Part shown: in pieces, positions 1 through 10,209 of the stretch
Position numbering within the stretch: the first letter of the stretch is position 1
How the letters are laid out: every line of letters begins with the position of its first letter
Source of the DNA: Tachypleus tridentatus
Taxonomy: Eukaryota > Arthropoda > Merostomata > Xiphosura > Limulidae
DNA: 64,000 nt
Assembly (NCBI RefSeq): GCF_004210375.1
Contig: NW_027467782.1
Coordinates: 30,421,276-30,485,275 of the forward strand
Direction of reading: 5' to 3'
Position numbers and translations under genes: made by a program
Notes under the pieces: generated by a model
Told to the model about the DNA's origin: nothing
What the model saw: the letters and a program-made list of their open reading frames with translations, nothing else
The model's database searches: none

Positions 1-218
1 ATTTTACACTTACTTCAATAGCTCTTTGGATTTCTTTTCCATGTTGTTCTTTACCGTGTGTGATATCTTTTATGTTTACTAAACGCTAAAGTTTTCTTCA
101 TATGTCACTCCCATATACTAGTTACTTGACTTATTACATTACAACAATTTTGATAATTATCAAACAATTTATCTTTTCTATATACGATTTTTTTTTTCTC
201 GTAACAATCATCAAAACT

Positions 219-506
219 ATATATGCAAAAATGGATCGTTTGGGTTGAGAAAATATTTTACATGAAAGAGCGAACTACGTCAGGTTCACAAAGAAAGAGG
301 TAACTGACCGGTAATTTATTTATACAAATAAAATTATATATTCAAACATCTAACACCGTCCTCTATATTCCGACACTCAGTTACACAATCCCTTCCAAAC
401 ATGTGGTCAGCTTCCGGTAAGTTACCTCTTTCTTTGTGAACGTGACGTTGTTCGCTCTTTCATGTAAAATATTTTCTCAACCCAAAAGAAACGTTTTTGC
501 ATATAT
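219..506. repeat. Palindromic Penelope-derived repeat (two 93-nt inverted arms)
   Basis: Arm 219-311 is the reverse complement of arm 414-506 with only scattered mismatches. The arms are separated by about 100 nt. The spacer and right arm (about 315-506) match the DNA that follows the Penelope GIY-YIG ORF at 45878-46090, so this is a Penelope 3'-terminal piece duplicated in inverted orientation. No transposase ORF lies between the arms, so a cut-and-paste element is less likely. Confidence 0.75.
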
Positions 507-556
507 AGTTCTCTACACGTGGGTTTTTATCGACATCACTAATCACCATAACTGTA

Positions 557-1261
557 TTAAATAAAAAAAGTTATTACCTTAATTAATACGTAAAGTAAGA
601 TATATTGGACAGCTATCATGTTTTCTTTGATTATAAATTGGAGTGTAGTCATTATTATTACTTTAATCAGTTTCTCTAAGATACTGATCATCACCTTTTC
701 AGTTAAGTATCTTTCGATATCTATCATTATCATTTTAGTCTCACGCATCAAAACAATTAATATGATTAGTGAAGTGAAACATATTAATACGGCTATCATG
801 ACAATGTTAGTCAAACATCTGCCGAGAACCATCAGGATGATATTTACGAAACAACTTAGGATAACCACCCAAAAGACATTATTTGAATGTTTTAGTACAT
901 TTGTCATGGCTAAGATAATCAAACAGATTAGGAGAACCACCACAACTACGATAATCAGGAATATTGCGATATTCATCATGGATACGTAATGTGATCGCCA
1001 TAGGACAGTTACCACAACTATAATAAGATATATCAAGATGTCCGTACAGATTTCTTTAGACATATACTTTAAAGCGTCTTTCATATCTTCCGTGGTTTTA
1101 CATTTACAGGAAGCCGTCATTACTTTAATTAAGTAGCATATAGAAGCCATTATTGATGCTACGATCAAAAACCTAAAGAGAGCCTGGATTAAGATATCCC
1201 TCCAACAGCATATTAGAAGCAACAGAAATACATGAGTTAAACACTCCAGAATAGACATCAT
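557..1261 (-). CDS. Unidentified multi-span membrane protein ORF (234 aa, single exon)
   Basis: This is the longest ATG-to-stop frame in the window. An in-frame TGA lies five codons upstream of the ATG, so the start is bounded. The protein is extremely rich in Ile, Leu, Val and Met, with about five to six long hydrophobic segments: near residues 8-45 (probably two spans with a short WRD-containing turn), 72-90, 95-117, 128-148 and 152-172. A short polar stretch with Cys and Lys lies near residues 50-70, and the last 60 residues are amphipathic with Lys/Glu. I do not recognise the family. There is no intron signal and no convincing promoter, though AT-rich TATA-like sequence lies upstream. It sits next to a Penelope-derived palindrome, so a transposon or retrogene origin is possible. 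A frame open by chance in AT-rich DNA is the main alternative, because the opposite strand also carries a 123-codon hydrophobic frame. Confidence 0.35.
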   Translation of the reverse strand: MMSILECLTHVFLLLLICCWRDILIQALFRFLIVASIMASICYLIKVMTASCKCKTTEDMKDALKYMSKEICTDILIYLIIVVVTVLWRSHYVSMMNIAIFLIIVVVVVLLICLIILAMTNVLKHSNNVFWVVILSCFVNIILMVLGRCLTNIVMIAVLICFTSLIILIVLMRETKMIMIDIERYLTEKVMISILEKLIKVIIMTTLQFIIKENMIAVQYILLYVLIKVITFFI

Positions 1262-2380
1262 TATTATGTTAACTCAGATCTTCCAAAGAGCCTTTGTAAT
1301 TACTTTTAGTAAAATTAATATTTTGAAATATATGCCGCAGTTGTTTTTTTCACAGAGACTTCGAAACTTGTGTAGTGATAGTTTGGTTCCTAAGAGACGG
1401 TGTGTATTGTTGAGTATTTCTAAAGTAGCTTAGTATATTGTTGGAAAGGACATAAAAGCTGATGAAGTAATAATATTTCATATTTATCATTATATTAATG
1501 GTTTATTCTTATATTTGAGCCTTTCTTCACAGTAGTTTTTCTAACACGTGTGTATCAAATGTTATCTTGTACATTTATTTGCATTTGTTATTATTTAAAT
1601 CTGTTCATTCTAAATTTCCGATTGAACAAAAATTCTCTGCTTTTTGTCGTTTAAATGCCATCAAATATATACGTATATTTTTGATGTTAACGCTGATCAT
1701 CAAATCTGGGTTTTGAGATGCAGGTGGAGAGTGGTCGCTCTTATAAATTTGTGAGTTATTTAATCTTGATATTAAAATTCGAAGTCATTTGGGTTAAATA
1801 ACAACTAGATATAGTCTGATTTGTAAATAAAAAAAGGATGGTCACAATTTAAACTGAAAATTTAAAATGTGTAGATTTTACAACAAGGTTTAATTTTTAA
1901 ATAGGCTTAACATTGTAACGGTACTTTCGGCTTCGTTAAAGATAAGCTTGTGATAAATCGTAGAACAGGATAAATATATTTTTTTTATTAAGTAAATATA
2001 ATCTAAAATATAGTTTACTAAAACTGTTTTTCTCTTCGTGTTTTATTATTACAGCAAAAATTAGTGAACTCGATTAACTGTAACGAGCCTATTCTAAAAG
2101 TTTTAATATCTTTTGGTGTTTTAAGAATTAACTTTATTACTTCAAGTGAGATCGCTAGTTTTGATCCAGCTTATAAAAATAAGTAGATTATAAATCAGAC
2201 TAAAAATATGTTGTTATTAACCTCACGTATGTTGTCAGTTATACTAATTTATAAAGTTCTATATAGCTAAACTTCATTAAGTTATTGTGAAGAAGGAGTA
2301 GTGATAAAAAAAATAATGTAATTGATTCTTAAATGTTAAGCTCAATAGTAGCTGTAAGCTAAAGATTATGGTAATTAGTA
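1262..2380. other. AT-rich stretch without recognised features
   Basis: About 1.1 kb of low-complexity, AT-rich sequence. I see no convincing coding frame, splice pair or known repeat. Confidence 0.5.
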
Positions 2381-2705
2381 TTGATAACTGTAAGGCTGCA
2401 AGTATCAGTACAATGGTTAAGACTAGGAGACAAGCATTCAAAGTTTGCCAGATGTAACGAGCACAATGAGGGGATTTCATTTGGGAGCTTTGGACTGGCA
2501 GGTATTTTGAAGGAAGCTAGTAATGAAGATGTGCAATTTATGTGTAGAATTTGTAAATTGGAGATTATCGTCATTAAAGAAGAGACAGGTAAAGTGCAGA
2601 CTGTGGAGAATGACAGTAAGATTTCAGGAGGAGCTTAAACATTTACATGGAAAAGATATATCAGTTAACATTGACATTCAGGATGGCAGAAAGAACACTA
2701 TTTGA
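2381..2705 (+). pseudogene. Probable transposon ORF remnant with CxxC and coiled-coil character
   Basis: Two overlapping + frames read best as one frameshifted protein. The first contains a MCRICKLE segment followed by a Glu/Lys-rich stretch. The second continues with a heptad-like segment containing FQEELKHLHGKD. A CxxC followed by a coiled coil resembles the ORF1-type proteins of non-LTR retroelements, but I cannot place it in a family. It lies just upstream of Penelope fragments and has no start or stop context of its own. Confidence 0.3.
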
Positions 2706-2714
2706 TTTAAAAGT

Positions 2715-3070
2715 TAGGAAATTGATCATAATAATTCTGTTTTGTTGAACAATAAATTCCAGGGTTTTACTTCTGCAGTTGAGGAACTGTTGGATGGAAG
2801 GAAAGCCAAAGATTGAATTACAGTGTTCGAAAACGTGTGGAGGTGACTATTTGTGTTCTTTGAATGTGGTTTCCATTTTTCTCCTTGTTTCTCCAATATA
2901 GAAGTCATGGCAGTTATCACATTGTATTTAATAAATAATATTGGTGTGGTGTTTGTCATTGTAGTTTTTACATAATATAAAACTTAGATTTGTGCTTGGT
3001 TTTTGAATAAATTTGGTATTAACTGGAATGTCATATTTTGTGACTAATTTTTGCCAAAAAACTATTTTCT
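2715..3070 (-). mobile_element. Penelope-like element fragment, GIY-YIG endonuclease end
   Basis: Read on the - strand, this piece matches the connector and GIY-YIG region of the better copy at 45471-45730, including the KYDIPINTKF-like connector, the IIYKIQCDNCHDFYIGE core and the KMET motif, with frameshifts. Penelope-like elements encode a reverse transcriptase followed by a GIY-YIG endonuclease. It points away from the RT fragment at 3107-3830, so the copy is broken and inverted. It is not functional. Confidence 0.75.
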
Positions 3071-3106
3071 AGGTTGGTTCTAAGGTCCAACATTAGAAAT
3101 TAAAAC

Positions 3107-3830
3107 ATGTTTAGAAGACCTAGCCAGAAAACTTGTGATACTTTCAACAGAAAGACAACTCTGACAATTTTATCAGTTCTAGCCAATATTTGTATGATGC
3201 AAGTTGAAACACAAACAATGAACACAGCATTACATCCGCCACTAAACTGGTACAGATATGTTGATGACACAATTGCGAGATTCACATGCACACAACACAC
3301 ACTTAATTTTTTTCAATCACATTAACTCTATATATCCCAACCCAACATTAACTTCACATGTGAATAGAAAGAAAGCAATCAAATATCATTTTTAACCTCA
3401 AAATTACAAGAACTGACACGCAATTTAAAACAGAAATCCACTGAAAAATCACCCATACTGGACTATACATTCCTTGGAACTCAGCACATGAAACAAAACA
3501 AAAACTCAACACACTAAGAAACCAAATATGCTCACCAGATAAAATTAATAATGAATTAGACAAAATAAAACAATACTTCATCAACAAGTTTCCTCCACAA
3601 ACCGTAGTTAAATATTATACGCACACACCTAAACATAAAGCAAAATTAACCAACAAAAGTAAATACACCTCACAAATCAAAAAATCATGAAACCATATAC
3701 TGTTGCATATCGTATATTCCCGATATTAGCAGAAATATAACCAACATTTGGCAAAAACTAGTAACAAAATATGACATTTCAGTTAATACCAAATTTATTC
3801 AAAAACCAGGCCAAATGTTTATTAGAATGT
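3107..3830 (+). mobile_element. Penelope-like element fragment, reverse transcriptase
   Basis: The + frame contains the RT catalytic box YVDD (codons at 3257-3268, in WYRYVDDTIA), then frameshifted RT thumb sequence (segments resembling FPPQTV and KYYTHT near 3590-3625), then the connector also seen at 45440-45540 (a TNIWQKL-like segment near 3740-3770). The sequence stops just before the GIY-YIG domain, which is present in inverted orientation immediately upstream. Multiple frameshifts make it a dead copy. Confidence 0.8.
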
Positions 3831-3839
3831 CAGTCTTGA

Positions 3840-4860
3840 TGTCTCATTTACGGGTTGGAAATTCTTTAAAAAAAAACGAAGCTGTTTTAGATCAAACTAT
3901 TCAAACTGAAATGTCTGTAAAACTGTTAAATATTGTTTATTGTATAAATATTAGATAAGTCTCATTACAAGTTAAATTGATAGGTAAGAATAAAAGAAAA
4001 TTATATAAAAAATTAAAATATAATGAAAGACGAAGTAAAATATGGTATGATAAACTTTTTACGAGCTAACAAATATTCACTAAAAAGGAATCATTTATAG
4101 AGATATTTAATCAAGTAATTTATTGTACGATAAAGAATGAAAACATTAATTTTTGAAACTGTACACAACTAAGACATGATGGACACGTGTGATAGATAAT
4201 TTATTCCAAAACATATTCTCTTTCTCAGTGATAAGTCTGTAAAAATTGAATATAATATGTTTTAAACTTCATAGTTTATTTTAACTGATCTCATGATATT
4301 TAACATATTAAAATAAATCTAGTTTTAATAAGTACTGATGTTTTCTTCATGAGATATCTTTATTACTTAATTGCTAACCGTGTAATTTGTACATGTTTTT
4401 ACATTTTACCTCTCGATTTAAGTCCACATTAATTGTTCATATTTAAAGTTCAAAGTATATTTTGTGGAACTTGTGTTCTCCAGTGATGTTTTTTTATTTA
4501 GAGTGATGTGATAAACTGTGTAACTAAGTAGTACTACATTTTACCCTTAGATATACTTTAATTTTCTGTGACATCTCTGAAAAACCTCTTGATAATTTTG
4601 GTCCATCTAAAAGGAATTCATCTGTGTTTACCGAGAAAGCATCCTCACACCATGACTTAAATATCGTCTACAATAAATGAGCCAAGATGAGTAAAGTTTA
4701 AAGGCAACCATATTAGTGACTATATCAGTAATAACACATGAAAAGACTTGTGGCTCTATTAGGAAGTCCCAAGTTTGTAACATCTATTTAAGTAGATACG
4801 TTAGCACAGTCTAGGTTAGATTAAAATACTTAAAAACTCTGACATACTTGGAAATTCTTG
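3840..4860. other. AT-rich stretch without recognised features
   Basis: About 1 kb between the Penelope fragment and a SINE. I see no coding frame or known repeat here. Confidence 0.5.
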
Positions 4861-4867
4861 GAAACTC

Positions 4868-4984
4868 AGGGTGGTACAGCACTTTACTACAGAATTACAA
4901 CGATAAAATCAGGGTTTTCATTGTCCTCAGTGAATATGTTAGATAGCTCGATATGGCTTTATTACAAAATAACACAAACACACA
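4868..4984 (+). mobile_element. SINE family B (tRNA-derived), degenerate copy
   Basis: It aligns with the family B pattern seen at 17085-17208: a tRNA-like head, an internal 'taaaatcagggttt' B-box region, then 'tagctcgatatggcttta' and an A/CA-rich tail. The tail runs directly into the minisatellite at 4985-5241. Confidence 0.65.
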
Positions 4985-5241
4985 ATATAATTTAATGTTG
5001 TAAAAACACACACACAATATAATTTCATGTTGTAAAAACACACACACAATATAATTTAATGTTATATAATGTTATAATAACACACACACAATATAATTTC
5101 ATGTTGTTTAATGTTATAATAACACACACACAATATAATTTCATGTTGTTTAATGTTATAATAACACACACACAATATAATTTAATGTTATATAATGTTA
5201 TAATAACACACACAATATAATTTCATGTTGTATAATGTTAT
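4985..5241. repeat. Minisatellite grown from a SINE tail (31- to 42-bp units)
   Basis: Repeats of 'acacacacacaatataattt' followed by 'catgttgt' or 'aatgttatataatgttata'. The first units are about 31 bp and the later ones about 42 bp. Open frames on the - strand here (VCVIITLNNMKLY-like) simply reflect the repeat. Confidence 0.85.
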
Positions 5242-6770
5242 ACTTGCAAAAATATTTACTCCTCGACATATTTTTTCAACAAGTTATTCAACAACATTTT
5301 TATTTGGATATTTTGTGTTTGATATAAAGTTATTATACCTGATTTTATTTATAAATTAATTTTAAATATTAAGTACACTATCAGTTGCCATGTGTTATAT
5401 TCAGTTTTATTTTTCTAGTTATATTTATAACTGATGGTTTATGTGTATGTATACATATGAAGTTATATCATATCACTGTACATACCCTAAAATATCAGTT
5501 TTCATACTATTTTCAACAAGAATTTGTATTGTTTATTGCAACCTTCAAAGAGTGAAAATGTTTATACTGTCTTCTAGTCTTGAAACTCCCACCTACTTTA
5601 CGTTTCAATGTGATTCAGCTGCGTTGTAGCATGTAAATGTCCAAGAACAACTTATCACTAAAACACACACCACTATCACAGCTATCTTCCTGTTTACTGT
5701 AGTTCACATTCTTCAGTTTTGTATTAGTCAGAAAAGAAGCACCAGAAGTGTGAGGAGAGTATAGTATCTGTCAGAATTATGTTTTCACTGTAAGAAAATA
5801 TTAACATTGATTCGATATCTTACTGAAACTAACGTAACAACAGGAATGTCACTGGGGATCTCACATTGATTTGGTTTAGGAACCCAGACAAGCAGTCCTC
5901 GGAAAGTGTCTAAAGAATTTGGTTGGAATGTTGTTTTTGAAAGAGGAATAAACTTGTGAGAAAACACACTAACCAGGTATATTATTCTTCCATCTTGAAA
6001 GTCTAGGTCACTAAATTGTATGTAAAAATGAGTATGACATTCTTAACTGTAGATATGCTGTCTGGTTTATCTTATTTACCAATACACCTAGACTGGTCCA
6101 TCTCTTTTTCCGTACCAGATCTCCCAGGAATAAACCAGCTGGAGAAAGTATGATGAGGGTTCTTTAGTCAACTATTATTAACTAATTCCCTCACAAAATA
6201 ATCAGTAGGATTTTGTAGATTATGGAATACTCAGCCAGTTATAATTTTCTCTGATATGGAAAAAAGGATATAGGAATGGAAAGTACATGTGCAGCTAGTT
6301 CAAAAGTCACATGTAAAGCAAGAGAGTAGCAAAAGTGGGATGATACATTTGCTTTCTAACAGTTAGAGTGGACACCACCTCCCGAATTGTTAGCTCCCTA
6401 TATAGTTCTGCATTCGAAAGATGCATTTTTAAATGATAGAGATTTACTTTGGTTTTTGACTTATATTTTAAAGCTTATGAACTTACAAGCTGGTATTACT
6501 ATTTCTGTCTCTATTGTGATGGAAGAACTACCTCACATAAGTCAAATCTCAACAGTGACTAGGTAAAGTAGTTACATGTTGATGACGTAACAGCCTATTT
6601 TCATATATTAGTGATTTTCATTATGCAGCCTACAACTTTATTTCCTATGGTTTTAATCTCTTTCATCTCCCGTTTTCAATGAGAAATTTAACTTGTTTAT
6701 TTATTTCCATCTACTACATAAGGCTTTGTCAACTTTGTTTCCTCTTGACAGTATTCAGCCATCCTCTCAT
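5242..6770. other. Non-coding stretch, possible old transposon sequence
   Basis: Scattered short frames only. The part around 5700-6450 has more balanced composition than its surroundings and may be decayed transposon sequence, but I found no diagnostic motif. Confidence 0.35.
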
Positions 6771-6778
6771 TATGTGTA

Positions 6779-6926
6779 CATCATTTCACAGCTATGCTCC
6801 ATTCTGTACCTTCTCTCATAATGTGGTCATCATTTCTCAGCTATGTTCCATTCTGTATTTTCTCTTTTTATGTGGACATCATTTCACAGCTATGTTCCAT
6901 TCTTTATCTTTACTTTTATCTCATGA
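6779..6926. repeat. 49-bp minisatellite, three units
   Basis: Three imperfect 49-bp units, each starting 'catcatttcacagctatg' and followed by 'ttccattctgta' and a T-rich segment. The short + frames here are explained by the repeat. Confidence 0.85.
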
Positions 6927-7019
6927 CACTTCTTAATTCATTTTTATCACCAGTAATTTTTTGTTTAAATTTTTTTCTGTTTATTATGGTATTGTTTATT
7001 AAACCCTAAACTGATGTTG

Positions 7020-8180
7020 GAAACTTTGAAATGCAAGAGTTTATGATAATTGTCTGAGAAAATCAATGTCTAATAAGTTGTTCTGTGGCTGTAGGTATGA
7101 TTTTTCATCATATCTATATAATTTTAATGTGTGGAAATAGGCAGGTATGTGGATAACTTGGTATAATCCTGAATAAATTAATTTACCATCTGAGCTGAAG
7201 GATGTGGTACAAAGACCCAAAAAGAGAGGCTTTTCGTTCTTAGATAAATGGTAAATGTATACAGACGTTGAGTATTCAACTGATACAAAGAATCTTGTAG
7301 AATAGATAGGGATTGATAGAGAATTTCAGTGAACCTACAGAAATCTTCCATTAATTCAATCATACTCAGTAACATGTATGAAAGTAAGTTTGAGTCAAAG
7401 GTATAGGGACTTCCATCATAGACATGACTTTCAAAATAGAAATAACTTCACTATAAGACAGATCAGAAGTGGATCAACCTAAAATAAAAGGAAGAAAATT
7501 CAGCCTCGTTGAGAAATGTTTTGAAAATTCTCCTCAGTGAAAAGGGTATTAAAATTCATATGAAATTCAAGATTCATTTTCATCTGGAGTGAATTTTGAA
7601 ACTTTAGTTAATTAACAACTATATAATAAAGGAAACACTAACAAACAACATGCAAAACATAAAAGAACAAAAAGGAAGATTTTAACACATCATCAAATGT
7701 AAAGGAGAAGATGGGATCCCCCCCTTGTATTATCTCCTGCTGGTTAGTCACCACAGATCTGATTTTGGAAAGTTAACATTTTCTTACATAAAAATTTGTT
7801 TCAATTAGATACCTAGCATTTCAGAGAAAGATTCTATCTTCTGTTAGCATCTTCCTTAAGTATTTGCATGACACTAGCTTTCAGGCAACTCCTACCTAAA
7901 CTTTCGTAAGTTCTCATGAATTATATTATTGGATAATGATGTTACTGTGCAGTAAAGGCCCTCTCTCTACCAATAGGAGAGTGATGTCAATTCCATGTTT
8001 GCTAGCTCCATTTGTACTCATGAATCTTCATGACTGATGAGAAAAGAAGTCGTAAGTATCCAAAACAAAGCATACACATCAGGAAACTTGTGAGTGAAGT
8101 GGCTGTTTAGTAGGTGGAAGAGGGTACAGATGGTTTACTATGAGGTACATCGCTCATAATACATTATAATATATAAAGCA
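7020..8180. other. Probable decayed DIRS-associated sequence
   Basis: No intact frame. The block at about 7825-8010 resembles the block at about 28300-28500 in the same orientation (both carry 'ataatgatgtta' and 'aaaggccctc'-type segments), which suggests a shared transposon region. Confidence 0.3.
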
Positions 8181-8470
8181 AATTCACTGGACAGATGTTT
8201 ATGAGGTCGAGTGTTTAAAAATAAAGAGTTAAAGATCTGGTACTTACTCTATTATTGATATATAAAACCACCATGAAATTGTCAGAATGGATAATAATCA
8301 AACCATCTACTAGCATTGGTAAGAAATGCAAACATCTCCATTTGATAGAATAAAGGTCGAGCACACTGATGTGGAGGAATTGCTTATGCTGGTCCAAATG
8401 TCTGAGGTGAGATGGCTATTCAGAGATGTACCACAACCAGAAAGATAAGCATCTGTGAAGAGGTGTAGGT
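8180..8470 (-). mobile_element. DIRS-type retrotransposon fragment, RNase H domain
   Basis: Read on the - strand, the fragment contains LFTDAYLSGCG (8465 downward) and HFLPMLVDGLIIIHSDN followed by VVLYIN and STRSLTLYF (8330-8215), split by a frameshift. This pattern (FTDA...G.G, then HSDN...V.YIN...S.RS) is the DIRS RNase H. The same block appears at 19941 and 30646 on the + strand. DIRS elements use a tyrosine recombinase rather than an integrase. The flanking 7800-8180 is probably part of the same element, but its limits are unclear. Confidence 0.7.
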
Positions 8471-9379
8471 CTGGTTTGAATCGATTGTGATTTATGACAT
8501 TAAAACTACTTCATAAGCAGCTGAAGCCTCAAATATTGATCAACATAGGGAATAGAACCCTGGATTTTAGTGTTAAGTCCATAAACTTAAAATTGATCCA
8601 TCGATAACCCGACAGCACAAAAAACTAAAGTAAATAGTTTACGTCTGCATGTAAAATGTAAGTAACTTTTACACGTGAAACTGGTTAATGTCGTCCTTGT
8701 GTACAGTGAGCTTATAATATAAATCAGTCAGTTATTAAGTTAACTGGAAATTTTTTTTACTTTTTCTGTAAACCTCTACATGAGACCCTATGAGAGAAGA
8801 GAAGACTTAGGATATGAACTAAGAACAGTGTTTGTATATAGTGTTAAAGATTGTTGATAATATTTTCATTGAAGAAGGGCTTATTTCTGGATAAACAAGA
8901 CTGCTTAGTGTTGGTGGTATTATTTGTATTATTTCATGACTTAATATTTAATGATTGTTAAGTTCTTCATGATTATATTGTTAAGTGTTAACCATTTTTT
9001 ACTTCAGTATTGGTAAAGTGAAAAGACAGTGTTTGTTTATGACAACTGTTTCATATGAATCTGGTTCGTTTTCTGTCCTTTTAATGGTGTAATTCAATAT
9101 TTGAATTTATAGATAAGTAAATTTTCACTCTTTGAAATTAAACACTCACTATTCTCTAGTACTCTTCTTACAGTAATTTTAGTTTTGGTTTTTATTGATA
9201 TAAAAATGGCTTTACTTTCTGTGTACATATGTGTTTATTTTTTATTTCTCAGGTTTTTAAAAGATTGTTTACCTTGTGGAACCACAACATGAATTATGCC
9301 TGTTGTTTAAAGTATTAATAATTGAATGTTATTAGAATGCTGACATATTGTAACTTTCCAAATCACTGAATAAAATTCA
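8470..9379. other. AT-rich stretch without recognised features
   Basis: I see no convincing coding frame, splice pair or repeat. Confidence 0.45.
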
Positions 9380-9484
9380 CAGCACTATGTGTTCGGACTT
9401 ACATTGCTAGAAACCGGTTTGAATACCCATGGAAGGAAGAGCAAACATATCTCATTGTTTAGTTTTGTGCCTAACTTTAAACAA
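9380..9484 (+). mobile_element. SINE family C (tRNA-derived) with 15-bp target-site duplication
   Basis: The body contains 'gttcggacttacattgctag', then 'aaccggtttgaatacccatgg' split by minor changes, and ends in 'ttttgtgcctaactttaaac'. A perfect direct repeat 'actgaataaaattca' flanks it at 9365-9379 and 9485-9499, the signature of LINE-driven insertion. Confidence 0.85.
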
Positions 9485-9959
9485 ACTGAATAAAATTCAA
9501 CTAAAAGCTTCTGATGGTTTTTCAAGTGGTAAAGCATCGATATTTCTTTACTGAGGTCTGGACATTGTTCACAAACAACTTGAAATACTTTAAATGCTGT
9601 GATTGACTTTAAAAGAGGCAAGTGAGAGAAGCTTATGCAAATCTAGTGGATATAGTGTGAGCTTGGATAATCAATTTCAGATCATAAGTCCAATCATCAC
9701 ATATCTGATTTGGATAACAATAAACGTTCATTAAAACATTAGTTTTGTTACCATGGCTGGCTGGCATGTTAGTTTTGTTACCATGTTAAAATTACCTGTT
9801 GGTAATGAAATAAGCAACATTTGAACAAAATACTTGTGATATTTTATATTGTCAGATGTGTGTTTTGGATTATTTGGTAAAGATGGTAAAGCCATATCTT
9901 TCTACATAATGATATAAACAAAGTTATTTCTATTTCGTTAGATCACTGTGTTACCGAGA

Positions 9960-10209
9960 TCAGCAGTGTACGTACTGGATCTGATCAAACTTGTCATCAG
10001 TGTGAGTACTTGAGATCTCACCAAACTTGTCATTAGTGTAAGTACTGGAGCTGATCAAACATGTCATCAGTGTAAGTACTGAATCTGATCCAACTTGTCA
10101 TCAGTGTAAGTACTGAATATGATCAATCTTGTCATCAGTGTAAGTACTGAATCTGATCAAACTTGTCAACAGTGTAAGTACTGGATCTTAAACAAAATTG
10201 TCAGAAGTG
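9960..10209. repeat. 34-bp minisatellite, about seven units
   Basis: Imperfect units of the form 'cagtgtaagtactgaatctg' + 'atcaaacttgtcat'. The array abuts the 5' truncation point of the LINE at about 10195. Confidence 0.9.

Noticed and set aside
618..989. 123-codon + strand ORF
   Set aside because: It lies antisense within the longer - strand frame, lacks start context and is compositional.
5025..5213. 62-aa repetitive - strand ORF
   Set aside because: It only reflects translation of the minisatellite.
6679..7009. Two short + strand ORFs
   Set aside because: They overlap the 49-bp minisatellite in different frames.
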